64,000 nucleotides of DNA from the NCBI RefSeq assembly GCF_003627955.1, contig NZ_RBWS01000006.1:248001-312000 (forward strand), read 5' to 3'. The stretch comes from Sphingobacterium puteale. GTDB taxonomy: Bacteria > Bacteroidota > Bacteroidia > Sphingobacteriales > Sphingobacteriaceae. The notes below the pieces were generated by a model that was not told the origin of the DNA, searched no databases, and was given only the letters and a program-made list of their open reading frames with translations. The position numbers and the translations under genes were made by a program. Below, piece after piece: positions 53,153 to 61,993 of this stretch. Within the stretch, counting starts at the first letter, position 1, and every line of letters starts with the position of its first letter.

Positions 53153-54550
53153 ATGAAATTAAATTTTAAAACGATGAGAAATAGCATACTACATATTTGT
53201 ATCTCTAGCATTATAGCAGCTAACCTCCTGCTGTTGTCTGCATGCAACAAGCTGGTGCAGGTGGATACACCGGATCATCTGGTCGATTCGGAGGTACTCT
53301 TCCAGTCGAAAAAGGGTTATGAATCGGCGATGGCAGGTATCTTTATTCTGATGCGGGCACTCAACCTTTCAATGACCAATGGCGGGCTCTCTGTGTATAT
53401 GGGGATGGCTTCCGATGAGCTGTCGCCGACACTCTTGGGTGGTAACTACGATGAATTCTCCCAAAACCAATTGTTAAGTTCCAATTCGGTGGTGAATAAT
53501 TTTTGGGTATATGCCTATCGGAGCATATACCGCGCTAATCTGGTGATCGAAAATGCCGAGCGCAATCAGCTGCTTTCACCTACTGATCGGGATATTTTTT
53601 TGGGTCAGGCGCTCTTTGTGCGCGCATTTTTACATTTTTATCTGACTCAATTGTTTGGCGATGTTCCCTATATCTCTTCATCCGATTATAAGGTCAATGC
53701 TACTAAAGGAAGAGATAATAAGGACTTCGTTATGAAATCGCTGTTAGGTGATTTAGAAAGGTCCGTAAAATTGCTACCTAAAGAGGCCAGTACAGACCGA
53801 ACAGCTCCGAATTATTATGCCGCACTTGCCTTGATGGCGAGGGTGAACCTTTACCTGGGAAATCATGAGCAAGCCATTGCAAATACGGATGAAATATTGA
53901 AGAATACCAGTTACATGTTAGAAGCGGATCTCAATCAGGTGTTTAAAATAAAATCCAGGGAGATCTTGTGGCAACTGGGCAACACAGTGAGCAATACGGC
54001 AGAGGGCGTAAGTTTTATTCCGTTCAACACCAGCACGAAACCCACGTATGTACTACGAGAAGATCTACTGCAAAGCTATATAGCTACTGACTTACGAAAA
54101 CAGTCGTGGATCAATTCCAATACGATTTCAGGAACGACTTATCACTATCCGGTGAAATACAAGAGCCGGCTGATGACTCCTATTGAAGAATACAATGTGG
54201 TCTTTCGATTGGCCGAAATTTATCTGATCCGTGCCGAATCATTATATGGAATGAAGCAATATGAGGAGGCGACAGCGGCTTTAAATGTGGTCCGAAAGCG
54301 GGCTGGTTTATCGGAATATCAATTTGCAAACGCTTCTTTGCTTTGGGACGCAATCAAAGGGGAGCGCCAAAATGAGTTTTTTGCCGAATGGGGACACCGC
54401 TGGTTTGACCTGATTCGCTGGAATACCATTGACGCAGTACTCGGTAAAGCAAAACCGACATGGCAGCCTTATGCCATATATTTACCGATCCCCAGCAAAG
54501 AAATATTATTGAACACTTATCTAACACAAAATCCCGGCTATAATGAATAA
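53153..54550 (+). CDS. SusD-like surface lipoprotein, second locus
   Basis: The 465-residue protein has a lipobox LLSAC with lipidation Cys31 from the ATG at 53153. An ATG at 53174 (Met8) would give a shorter, more typical signal and may be the true start. The SusD core is seen in LFVRAFLHFYLTQLFGDVPY, then LAEIYLIRAESLYGMKQYEE and NEFFAEWGHRWFDLIRW, ending TQNPGY. It should bind the nutrient imported by the adjacent SusC. The stop codon overlaps the start of the thioredoxin-like gene by 8 bp, so translation is coupled. Confidence 0.95.
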   Translation: MKLNFKTMRNSILHICISSIIAANLLLLSACNKLVQVDTPDHLVDSEVLFQSKKGYESAMAGIFILMRALNLSMTNGGLSVYMGMASDELSPTLLGGNYDEFSQNQLLSSNSVVNNFWVYAYRSIYRANLVIENAERNQLLSPTDRDIFLGQALFVRAFLHFYLTQLFGDVPYISSSDYKVNATKGRDNKDFVMKSLLGDLERSVKLLPKEASTDRTAPNYYAALALMARVNLYLGNHEQAIANTDEILKNTSYMLEADLNQVFKIKSREILWQLGNTVSNTAEGVSFIPFNTSTKPTYVLREDLLQSYIATDLRKQSWINSNTISGTTYHYPVKYKSRLMTPIEEYNVVFRLAEIYLIRAESLYGMKQYEEATAALNVVRKRAGLSEYQFANASLLWDAIKGERQNEFFAEWGHRWFDLIRWNTIDAVLGKAKPTWQPYAIYLPIPSKEILLNTYLTQNPGYNE

Positions 54551-55835
54551 ACAGATTATTCTTCTCATGGCAATGGTCATCTTCATGAAGATGGCCGTTG
54601 CACAGACGCTACAAGTAGGCGATAAGCTGCCTGCATTGAAATTTAAAGAAGTATTGGCTCCAGATCAGGAAGTCGGCTTGGAGCCGCATAACTATAAGCT
54701 AACTATTCTTGATTTTTGGGGGCATGGCTGCTCTTCATGCATTGAATCTTTTCCTAAAGTTGAAAAGCTACAGGCAATGTTTGGCGATTCCATACAGATT
54801 ATCATGGTCAATAAGGAGAGCAAAGATTCTACTGAAAGCCTCTTTGCCAAGCGCACTTGGATTAAAAAACCTCAGGTAAAAATGATCTCGGGCGACACCT
54901 TATTACACAAGATGTTTGATGTACGGGCATTTCCACGTATTGTATGGTTAGATGAAGAGCTCAATGTAAAGTATATAGCGCATGCGATCTCAATGAACGC
55001 TGCAAATATCCGTAAATTCCTGAGAGGCGAGCATTTGAATTCAAAACCCGTTATACAAACCGACGTTAGGACCTCCTTGTTTGATAAGACGTACGAATCT
55101 GACTTGCAGTCTTTCAGTTATCTAGCGTTAACTATTAACGGGCTTCGGTTTAGCGGCGGGGACTGGGGGACTGCCCGAAGTATCACAGCGCGGAATGTAA
55201 CGGTACTTTATTTGATACAGTCCGCTTTTGGTGGCTCTGGCTCTGTGAACTGGCGGCTGCCCTGGAAGACTACCCTGAATGTGCGAAATCCCGATCTTTA
55301 CCGTCGTCCCGAGCATCTCGAGAACCCCGAAGAATGGTATTACAAACATACGTATGTATATCATCTGCTGGTTCCCAAAGGAAGGGAGCGGGACAAATAT
55401 GAATTTATGAAAAAAGACCTCGCCAACTACTTCTCCTTAAAATTCTCTTGGGATACCATTTCAATGGAAACCTTGGTGCTTAAACGCACTGGGAATAAAG
55501 ATAAACTGAAATCGAAAGGCGGAAAGGGCTTTAGCACCTTTAGGCGCAGAAATGAATCTGCCAAAGGGAGCTTGTTTGCCGACGAAAAGAGAATCTTGAG
55601 AAATCAGCCCTTTGTCGCTTTTTTGAATACCGTAGGTGGAATGATAGAGGGTACCTTACAGAAACCTTTTGTAAATGACACGCGTTACGACGGAAATGTT
55701 GATATGGAGTTTGACGGCATGACGCTGGATTTCTTTACGCTAGAGGGGTTGAACGAAGAGCTGGAACGCTACGGGTTAAAAGTAGTGCCGGAGATACGTC
55801 CGATAGAAACATTGGTCATTAGTGATCAGTATTAA
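54543..55835 (+). CDS. Exported TlpA-like thioredoxin fold with C-terminal DUF3738-like domain
   Basis: The 430-residue protein has a signal peptide (MNKQIILLMAMVIFMKMAVA). A thioredoxin/TlpA domain follows with active site GHGCSSCIES (Cys63 and Cys66) and cis-Pro in AFPRIVW. Its C-terminal half has LALTINGLRFSGGDWGTARS and ends FLNTVGGMIEGTLQKPFVND, then LERYGLKVVPEIRPIETLVI. That part resembles the TIGR03435/DUF3738 domain fused to TlpA in many Bacteroidota. It probably reduces or exchanges disulphides in the periplasm or on the surface. The gene overlaps the susD end by 8 bp, and the operon ends at a strong terminator. Confidence 0.85.
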   Translation: MNKQIILLMAMVIFMKMAVAQTLQVGDKLPALKFKEVLAPDQEVGLEPHNYKLTILDFWGHGCSSCIESFPKVEKLQAMFGDSIQIIMVNKESKDSTESLFAKRTWIKKPQVKMISGDTLLHKMFDVRAFPRIVWLDEELNVKYIAHAISMNAANIRKFLRGEHLNSKPVIQTDVRTSLFDKTYESDLQSFSYLALTINGLRFSGGDWGTARSITARNVTVLYLIQSAFGGSGSVNWRLPWKTTLNVRNPDLYRRPEHLENPEEWYYKHTYVYHLLVPKGRERDKYEFMKKDLANYFSLKFSWDTISMETLVLKRTGNKDKLKSKGGKGFSTFRRRNESAKGSLFADEKRILRNQPFVAFLNTVGGMIEGTLQKPFVNDTRYDGNVDMEFDGMTLDFFTLEGLNEELERYGLKVVPEIRPIETLVISDQY

Positions 55836-55848
55836 GTAGATGAAAAGG

Positions 55849-55884
55849 AAAGCCCAGCGTAATAATATTTACGGCTGGGCTTTT
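55849..55884. terminator. Strong bidirectional terminator of the second sus operon
   Basis: AAAGCCCAGC-GTAA pairs with TTAC-GGCTGGGCTTT around AATAT, followed by a T-run on the plus strand and an A-rich flank on the other. It lies between the convergent TlpA-like and DUF6520 genes. Confidence 0.9.
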
Positions 55885-55922
55885 ACTGGGTGATGAGATG
55901 ATCTTTATATTAACGGCATGTA

Positions 55923-56294
55923 TTATTGTGCAGTTTTTCTGATACTATGCTCTTCATCCGGATTTGTTGGAAGCGGCGTATTCGGACTTTGTGGTGCTTC
56001 AAATCCAACGAGACACAATTCAGCTGTTTGATCCTCGCAGTCAGTGATTTGATTTGATCCTCCGGGCATTGATTCTGACTTCGTTTGTGGTGAAGTGTTC
56101 ACTTGATTTCCGATGGTATTGTTGACCAAATCGGCCTCATACCAATACAAGGCTGGTTCTGCTTTTTCAACTGGTGTTACAGCTTTACTGTTTTCGGTAC
56201 CTTCGGATGTGAGCGACCAAGCTGACAATCCGATTATCATAGCCATACCTAGTACAGCTACGATATTTTTTTTGATGTTGTGAATTAGGTTCAT
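55923..56294 (-). CDS. DUF6520 family exported small protein
   Basis: The 123-residue protein starts MNLIHNIKKNIVAVLGMAMI and continues IGLSAWSLTS, a membrane anchor or signal. It has ALYWYEADLVNNTIGNQ and DCEDQTAELCLVGFEAP with two cysteines. This pattern (short hydrophobic start, WYxV-type motif, CxxxxxxxCLxGF) is the DUF6520 family, common as several small genes per genome in this group. It is exported or membrane-bound; its role is unknown. The leader 56295-56754 carries three 21-bp repeats that could be regulatory. Confidence 0.8.
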   Translation of the reverse strand: MNLIHNIKKNIVAVLGMAMIIGLSAWSLTSEGTENSKAVTPVEKAEPALYWYEADLVNNTIGNQVNTSPQTKSESMPGGSNQITDCEDQTAELCLVGFEAPQSPNTPLPTNPDEEHSIRKTAQ

Positions 56295-56754
56295 AACCTT
56301 AATTTTTAAAATTGATTCATTTATTATTTTTTTGCTATCCGTTCTGACCGATTTTCTGTGCGTTGCCGTCGGTAGGGGGATCTAGCTTCATACCTGTCTT
56401 TTGGCAGACTCGCCCTTCCTTCTGACAACCTGGCATCAGAATTCCGCTGTTGTGTTTTGTGTTATTATTTAGCTAATGCTTATGCCGTATTACAGTAATT
56501 TTTAAATCTGTTTCTAAGGGCCGCTACTATTTCAATCAGCTGTTTTATTATTTTGCTTCGGCGTTTTATTATTTACTACCGGGCTTTTATTATTTCTTCG
56601 TTTTTATCCCGCTAACTTTTTCGTCGTTAACTTATACCAAAGTTCGCGAGTAAAACGCAGTCGGACTTGACCGAATCTGGAGTCGGGTATATACAGGTTT
56701 GAAATAATGATAGGGTGAGCAATAAAAAATCCCCTAGATAAGGGGATGATAGGG
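56295..56754. other. Gene-free upstream region of the DUF6520 gene
   Basis: About 460 bp show no credible gene on either strand. It holds the 21-bp tandem repeats at 56543-56595. The C/T-rich part 56370-56440 reads as a possible transcribed leader. A -7 element for the minus strand was not clearly found. Confidence 0.45.
56543..56595. repeat. Three TTTTATTATTT units at exact 21-bp spacing
   Basis: TTTTATTATTT occurs at 56543-56553, 56564-56574 and 56585-56595. Intervening bases end in similar CTTCGGCG/CTACCGGGC triplets, so the whole 21-bp unit is repeated. Spacing by two helical turns places the A/T tracts on one face of the DNA, which favours curvature or repeated binding of one protein. 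Confidence 0.7.
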
Positions 56755-57435
56755 CTAAGCTTTCAGAGGAATTGTGGTTGCTTCCCGGATAATCTCATCG
56801 ATGAATAAAAGACATTCCCTTTCGCTTCCAAAAGTTGGAGAAATTTTACGATCTACACGATAAAGAACATGATCACGTATCTTGGCTTCGTCAAAAGAGG
56901 AACAGATAATTACATACTTATTTGTCAGGTCAATCTTAGAAAGAAGATGATTCACTTCAAAATAATCACCTCCACTGGTCAAGATCAGTATCTCGGCTTT
57001 AGCCGCGGACAATTCCAACGTTTCTTCACGAATTTCTATTAAACGTGGGTGTTTGGGGAGGGTGGCCACAATATTCACTTTTGATAGATTAAAGATCTGC
57101 CATATCATATAGCTATAGCTCTTTTTAATTGGTAATGGCTGCCGTGGTGAATCTACCTTTTTCGCATTAGACAAAAGGTAATAAAGCATATGCAGTGGAT
57201 GATAAATGTCATCGATAGCATTTGCTGCCTTGAGTAGATCTTCATCAAGCTGATAATTTTCAGGAAAATAGGATGCCGCTGTTTTGATAAAAATATTCAA
57301 GGGACCATATTTCCGAGCGTTATATTTAACACAGACTTTTCTCGAAATAATCGTTTTCTCGTCAAGTGGTTCCGTTTCAAAAAATTTTCTGAGAGCTTTA
57401 GCAAATCCCAGGGCTCTTTGAATTGATTCTTTCAT
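56755..57435 (-). CDS. Unknown 226-residue soluble protein
   Basis: The product starts MKESIQRALGFAKALRKFFE and has RKVCVKYNARKYGPLNIFIK, then LLKAANAIDDIYHPLHMLYY. A second alpha/beta part follows: AAKAEILILTSGGDYFEVNH, TNKYVIICSSFDEAKIRDHV and a last helix CLLFIDEIIREATTIPL. The second half looks like a Rossmann-like domain of nucleotide-binding or PIN-like type, but no motif is decisive. No signal peptide. It is downstream of, and co-directional with, the AraC gene (47 bp), so they may share a transcript. I cannot assign a family. Confidence 0.75.
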   Translation of the reverse strand: MKESIQRALGFAKALRKFFETEPLDEKTIISRKVCVKYNARKYGPLNIFIKTAASYFPENYQLDEDLLKAANAIDDIYHPLHMLYYLLSNAKKVDSPRQPLPIKKSYSYMIWQIFNLSKVNIVATLPKHPRLIEIREETLELSAAKAEILILTSGGDYFEVNHLLSKIDLTNKYVIICSSFDEAKIRDHVLYRVDRKISPTFGSERECLLFIDEIIREATTIPLKA

Positions 57436-57482
57436 GATTGTAGGTTACAATTGCTAATTTAATAATAAAGATTTATAAATAA

Positions 57483-58478
57483 TTATTGGTTATTACGCTT
57501 AAAAAATTCCGTTGTGGTCATGCCCGTTTTCCTTTTAAAAAAGCGGACAAAACTGCTGGGGGCGGAGTAGCCCAGTTCATAGGCGACCGCATCGGTGTTC
57601 ATACCATCAGCAATATACCGCTTGGCGAGATCCAGCATAAGATTTATTTTCAGCTCCTGGGGACTAAGGCCATAATAGCTGTGGATAAGAAGATGCAGGT
57701 AGTCCTTACTGATATTGAGCTGCACGGCAATGTCACTTAGTTTGAAACCCTGCCCATACTCAGCTACAGCTTGGTTAATGGATGCGTAGGCTTCTTTGGA
57801 TTTTAAATGCGATTCAGAAATTTTGTCGTATTCCTCAAAGATCTTTTCCTTCGAAAGCTTGATCAGTTTCTTTATACCCCAAAGGATATTGACCTCACTG
57901 TCGAGGTCGCCTCTTTTAAGATTGCTTAAAATGGTTTTGATCAGTAAGCACGTGCGATTGCCAACTTTAAAGTCTATACTGCTGCTACTTTGATCGGATC
58001 CATTCCGAAAGTCGGCAATCAAGTCATATAAATAAGGAAATGGCTTCTCATTACCATCACGGAATATTGATCCGCGAAAATAAAAGTTAAATACAAAATG
58101 CAGTCCGGATGGCACCCACAGCTCATAGTCTCCTTCGGGCAGATAAAAAAAACGTCCCCGTTGTGGAGCAATGGCTTGACCGACATGCGTTTTCTTATCC
58201 GAAAGGACAATACCTTGTTCGCCCTCTGGGAGATAGAGCATATGAATATCGTTTCCTTTAATCTCGATAGGGATTCGCTCCGTAGCCTTAAGGTCAAAAT
58301 CCAGACAGTTGATAAAACCCACAAGACCGTCAAACTGCTGGTGAAGTATATAGCCGACGTTACTGCGATAGGCTATTGGAGGTACAGCCGCAAGCTTTAA
58401 ATGTGGAATAAAATCCGGGGGCATGTCATCGACTTTTTGGAAACGCTGGCTTAGTCTAAAATGTGTATTCTTTTTCAT
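57483..58478 (-). CDS. AraC family transcriptional regulator
   Basis: The 331-residue protein has an N-terminal sensor part (NVGYILHQQFDGLVGFINCL, then DIHMLYLPEGEQGIVLSDKK) and a C-terminal AraC HTH: FKLSDIAVQLNISKDYLHLL, then GMNTDAVAYELGYSAPSSFV and FFKRKTGMTTTEFFK. The final block is the family signature. It probably controls the 226-residue gene downstream or the unknown small gene upstream. It lies within a group of minus-strand genes opposite to the second sus operon. Confidence 0.93.
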   Translation of the reverse strand: MKKNTHFRLSQRFQKVDDMPPDFIPHLKLAAVPPIAYRSNVGYILHQQFDGLVGFINCLDFDLKATERIPIEIKGNDIHMLYLPEGEQGIVLSDKKTHVGQAIAPQRGRFFYLPEGDYELWVPSGLHFVFNFYFRGSIFRDGNEKPFPYLYDLIADFRNGSDQSSSSIDFKVGNRTCLLIKTILSNLKRGDLDSEVNILWGIKKLIKLSKEKIFEEYDKISESHLKSKEAYASINQAVAEYGQGFKLSDIAVQLNISKDYLHLLIHSYYGLSPQELKINLMLDLAKRYIADGMNTDAVAYELGYSAPSSFVRFFKRKTGMTTTEFFKRNNQ

Positions 58479-58570
58479 AATAAGGTGATTAAGGTAAATA
58501 TTGGCGATTTTGGAAGGTAAAGGAAGAAGCAGGGTTATCGGAACTGCTTCATACCTTGAGCTACCTGTAA

Positions 58571-58960
58571 CTATGTATCGTAACTGATCTTAATCATAAG
58601 CGGTATCCGTAAAGTTTTTCCATTAGCGCTATCGTTCAGGTCCTGCCAGTCTTCAAGACCAAATACTTGGGTTTCCTTGCGATCAGGAATATCTTCTCCT
58701 GGATCTTCCTTCGTAAAATTGACGATGTAGCCCGCTTGATAGGTGTTGGCTATTGCGATTGCAATTTTCAGCTTGAAATCTGGATCCATCGTCTCAATCT
58801 GCTGTTGTTGGCTCATGGTCAAGGCAAACCATTGATTCATCCAGGCATCAAAATCTGTTCTGATCATATTGATCACAGCGGATTGTTCTAGAGCTGTTAA
58901 CGTCATGAATGCCGCCTGCGCGTTATCGACGCCAATTTGGGTAAAAGGTTGTTTAATCAT
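58571..58960 (-). CDS. Unknown 129-residue acidic protein
   Basis: The product starts MIKQPFTQIGVDNAQAAFMT and has helices TALEQSAVINMIRTDFDAWM, then MSQQQQIETMDPDFKLKIAI. A beta-rich end follows (EDPGEDIPDRKETQVFGLED and RIPLMIKISYDT). No signal peptide or membrane segment. It is the first gene of the minus-strand group, 93 bp before the AraC gene. An inverted repeat at 59052-59068 lies in its upstream region. The family is unknown to me; small proteins of this type (T-A-L-E-Q and M-x-x-Q-Q-x-Q-I motifs) occur in several copies in this group. Confidence 0.75.
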   Translation of the reverse strand: MIKQPFTQIGVDNAQAAFMTLTALEQSAVINMIRTDFDAWMNQWFALTMSQQQQIETMDPDFKLKIAIAIANTYQAGYIVNFTKEDPGEDIPDRKETQVFGLEDWQDLNDSANGKTLRIPLMIKISYDT

Positions 58961-59051
58961 AATTATTTTTCGTTTTGATAGTTCAAAATTGACTAATTAA
59001 TTATGTTTAAACAGTACTATTCCAGCTCAAAAGGGCTAAGGAAGGGTATTT

Positions 59052-59068
59052 ATGCGTTTAAAACGCAT
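59052..59068. promoter_or_regulatory. Palindrome ATGCGTTTAAAACGCAT, candidate operator
   Basis: Both 8-bp arms are perfect with one central base. It lies between divergent genes starting at 58960 and 59250. A related ATGCG/GCAT hairpin (GATGCGTTAGCATC) follows at 59092-59105. A T-run directly after it could make it a weak terminator instead. Confidence 0.4.
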
Positions 59069-59249
59069 TTTTTGGGCTAAGGTAAAAAAATAGATGCGTT
59101 AGCATCGCTTTATCGATTGTCATTAAAAAATAACATCAGCTTAATAATTAAGAAAATTGTAAAAATAATATAGAAATTGAGGAGGATAATTACAAATTAA
59201 TTAGATTTAACTTGCTTAACCGATTAGAATTTGACGAAAAGTAACATTT

Positions 59250-60395
59250 ATGAAGTTATTGAAAGAGAAAATTGCGCTGTTCATTGCGCATCTAAGCCTT
59301 AATTGGCTCATCTATGTTTTTATAATCATTTTTCCTTTTTTGTACAATAGGATTTCGATCAAGGAATACTTTTGGATAAATGGGTCCATCTTTGATGAGA
59401 AATTTGGAATACGCTATTTCCTCACAGTCGCCTTGATGGTCTTTTTGGCAATACTTTTTTACAAGATCGAAAAAAATGGCCGTTACCGTGATCGAAACGC
59501 GCAATATACATGGAAACGTAGCTGGTGGAAAATTCTTTATTTCTTTGGTCCTTTATCTTTTGGTCTAACCATTTTTATTGCCTTCACGATAGGCCTTTAT
59601 TTTGAATTTGATCACAAGAAGGTATTTTCCCTACATCTATCAAGGCATTATATGTTATTTATCTTTATGTCTATCGTATATGCCTTTTGGTTTGAACGGC
59701 TTGCGGACAAGCGTAGGAGAAAGGCAGATAGTGCCAAGGCACTTGTGTTACATGCTGATCAAGCAGACCCACAATTACACTGGATGCAGGGGATCAATAC
59801 TGTCATCGATTTCTATGCACGTGACACCAAAGATTTTGTAAAAGCAGAGCTGGCCAATATATTCATGCGGCTCGAACAAAATATGCAGCAGCCTTCGGCC
59901 GACAGTGAGCGATTTGTGATTGTCGATACAGCTAATGCACCACTAGAATTGGCTTATTTCTTATTCTATCATAAGCGGTCGATTACGGCAGCCGCACAAC
60001 GCAATGAACGTGGGCACTTTAAGCTACACGCCATCGTATTTATCCGCTCTCATGCCAAAGGTGAGGCTTTTGTCATATTGACTGATGGATCGGAGGTGCG
60101 GGCCAATGGCATTATTGAATACCTCAAAAAACATAATTTGCGGCATTATTTCCCCAAGATCAGTAAGACTATTTCGGTCAATCTACTACACGTTAACCTT
60201 TCTTACCCAAAAAATGGACAATTGGTGGAGCTGCAAGCACAGACAAAACTGGCCATGTATGCAAATATAAAAGATAACGAAATTGTAAAAATCGGGAGCA
60301 TAGGCCCTCGGATGAAAGATTATGTAGGCGATTTTTGGAAAAATAAGGAACGTTTGCCACACGAGGTTTGGGATACTTATGTGGTAATAGACTGA
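59250..60395 (+). CDS. Membrane protein with four helices and a C-terminal LytTR-like domain
   Basis: The 381-residue protein has four predicted membrane helices in residues 15-155: LNWLIYVFIIIFPFLY, then RYFLTVALMVFLAILFYKIE, ILYFFGPLSFGLTIFIAFTI and HYMLFIFMSIVYAFWFERLA. A cytoplasmic part follows with FVILTDGSEVRANGIIEYLK, NLRHYFPKISKTISVNLLHV and LVELQAQTKLAMYA. The latter fits the LytTR DNA-binding pattern (regulatory strand, then FxxISKxxxVNxxHV, then a strand). It may be a membrane-bound transcription regulator. Members with this layout occur in Bacteroidota. Targets and signal are unknown; the HTH gene follows 33 bp on. Confidence 0.78.
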   Translation: MKLLKEKIALFIAHLSLNWLIYVFIIIFPFLYNRISIKEYFWINGSIFDEKFGIRYFLTVALMVFLAILFYKIEKNGRYRDRNAQYTWKRSWWKILYFFGPLSFGLTIFIAFTIGLYFEFDHKKVFSLHLSRHYMLFIFMSIVYAFWFERLADKRRRKADSAKALVLHADQADPQLHWMQGINTVIDFYARDTKDFVKAELANIFMRLEQNMQQPSADSERFVIVDTANAPLELAYFLFYHKRSITAAAQRNERGHFKLHAIVFIRSHAKGEAFVILTDGSEVRANGIIEYLKKHNLRHYFPKISKTISVNLLHVNLSYPKNGQLVELQAQTKLAMYANIKDNEIVKIGSIGPRMKDYVGDFWKNKERLPHEVWDTYVVID

Positions 60396-60428
60396 CAGAT
60401 GTCCCGATTATAAACCAGACTTACTGAA

Positions 60429-60890
60429 ATGGGTGACGCTAAATATAGCACGCCCATTTGGGATTTCGGCGGTATGTCGCCTCCTAAAGACCAATGTATG
60501 TTTTTTTCTAATGGCCATCCTTCATGCCAAGGGTCTAGCTACCGCTTTGCCTGTACGACAGTTAATTTTCCAAATACCCGATTTGTTTATTCTTTTAAGC
60601 AGCGTTCAACGGCGCTGTTTGACACTGATCTATATTATCAAAAGCTTGACCGTGTCCTTGAGCTCTTGCAGGATCAGCATTATTCCGAACTCAACAAGAT
60701 CATGGGTACGATGACAATCACCGAAGTCGCATCTTATCTCAGCAAAAGTGTGCGTACCATCGAACGGCGTATCGCGAAAGGATTTCTCAAAGCTGCCTAC
60801 AAGGAGGGCAATGCGGATCTGTTTCTAAAAAAAGACGTGGTACAGCTCTACATCAGTGAATATAAACGGTGGCCTAGGCAGATGCCTTAG
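60429..60890 (+). CDS. Helix-turn-helix (excisionase/MerR-like) protein
   Basis: The C-terminal half is an HTH_17-type domain: LYYQKLDRVLELLQD, then GTMTITEVASYLSKSVRTIE and RRIAKGFLKAAYKEGNADLF. The N-terminal 65 residues (MGDAKYSTPIWDFGGMSPPK and on) are atypical and may be non-coding, so the true start may be near Met103 or another internal codon. Small proteins of this type in the group bind DNA or serve mobile elements. It lies between the LytTR-like gene and the DUF6266 cassette. A role in that cassette's control is possible. Confidence 0.75.
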   Translation: MGDAKYSTPIWDFGGMSPPKDQCMFFSNGHPSCQGSSYRFACTTVNFPNTRFVYSFKQRSTALFDTDLYYQKLDRVLELLQDQHYSELNKIMGTMTITEVASYLSKSVRTIERRIAKGFLKAAYKEGNADLFLKKDVVQLYISEYKRWPRQMP

Positions 60891-61277
60891 CTTCGGATGA
60901 TAACCTGACCTGCTTCGGAATGCCTGCGGGACTGACCGATGATAAGGGCCATGCTGACCAATAGTTGACCAAGCTTTCCCTGCTCAGATACTGGTCAAGG
61001 TCTGGTCGGAGTCTGTCTATGATCTATTGCTCATCCGAAGCAGGTAGGAACCTGATCCGGAACAAGGCCCGAGCCTTCACTTATCGGCTTATTGTTTTCA
61101 CCCGTTCTCCGACAGCCCTCCGACAAAAATCAGGATGCCTCCGACAAGTCTCCGCCGACCTGCTTTCGGCTCTTGACAAAGGGGGATGGGATATAGTATG
61201 TTTGTCGAAGTAAAGCAATAAATACCGGTATAAATGAATGCTTTATGATAGTTTAACTTACTTAAAAACAAAACAAA
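60891..61277. other. GC-richer gene-free stretch upstream of the DUF6266 cassette
   Basis: A frame at 60965-61213 (MTKLSLLRYWSRSGRSLSMI) has no domain and is probably chance. The stretch is rich in short CCGAC/GTCGG repeats (CTCCGACAGCCCTCCGAC, then CCTCCGACAAGTCTCCGCC) and is less AT-rich than its surroundings. It probably contains the promoter of the cassette. Confidence 0.4.
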
Positions 61278-61922
61278 ATGGCAACAATCAAAAATGGTGT
61301 AATCGGCAAAGCAAGTGGTAAAGTGGGCGCGGTGATAGCCTCGTCATGGAAATCCATCAATTACCTTAAAGGTCTGCCTAAAAAGCGCACGAAAGGGATG
61401 TCCGAAGAGCAGCTGATCCAACAGGAGCGTTTCCTGACAATCTCCAAATTCCTGATGCCGATCACCCCAATCCTAAAGGTCGGCTTTGGGCTCTCCAAAA
61501 CGGAAACGATGGCTCCGACCAATGTAGCGATGCGGCTCAATATCGCACAGGCAATAACCGGTGTTTATCCAAACTTCGCATTGGATTATAGTAAAATCGA
61601 CATCAGTACAGGCTCATACCTGAACGGTGGGGCCATGGCTGCAACCGTAGCGGGAGGAATACTTTCCGTCGACTGGGATACGACGCTCAACAGCCTTTAC
61701 AAGACCAAGGCCGATGATCAGGTCATCATCCTGATCTACCAGCCTGAAAAGGATGAGTTTATGACAGCGCCAACACCGCCGACGCGTGCTGATGGTACCA
61801 TCGACATCGAGATTCCGTCACACCTGCTAGGAGGCAAAGGGCATGTCTGGATCTTCTTCACGGACCGCAAAGCGACCAAAGTGTCCAAGAGTAGTTATCT
61901 GGGCGAACTAGACCTGGCCTAA
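61278..61922 (+). CDS. DUF6266 family protein
   Basis: The 214-residue protein starts with the family signature NGVIGKASGKVGAVIASSWK, then GLPKKRTKGMSEEQLIQQER. The body has helical FLTISKFLMPITPILKVGFG and NVAMRLNIAQAITGVYPNFA, and a C-terminal beta domain ILSVDWDTTLNSLYKTKADD and HVWIFFTDRKATKVSKSSYL. DUF6266 genes occur in the Sphingobacteriia and Flavobacteria as clusters with DUF5675 genes. Their function is unknown; phage-tail-like or envelope roles have been guessed. It is the first of five genes here, with its own upstream region and no signal peptide. Confidence 0.85.
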   Translation: MATIKNGVIGKASGKVGAVIASSWKSINYLKGLPKKRTKGMSEEQLIQQERFLTISKFLMPITPILKVGFGLSKTETMAPTNVAMRLNIAQAITGVYPNFALDYSKIDISTGSYLNGGAMAATVAGGILSVDWDTTLNSLYKTKADDQVIILIYQPEKDEFMTAPTPPTRADGTIDIEIPSHLLGGKGHVWIFFTDRKATKVSKSSYLGELDLA

Positions 61923-61993
61923 CCACTAAGGGATTAATTGAACAGGAGGGGTTAGGCACTCCTCCTGATTTTGAATACATAACGATAAAAGAT

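Noticed and set aside
56543..56595. CRISPR array
   Set aside because: Units are 21 bp with no spacers of 25-40 bp and no cas genes.
60965..61213. 82-codon frame rich in Arg/Ser
   Set aside because: No domain and low-complexity CCGAC repeats explain the composition; no ribosome-binding site.
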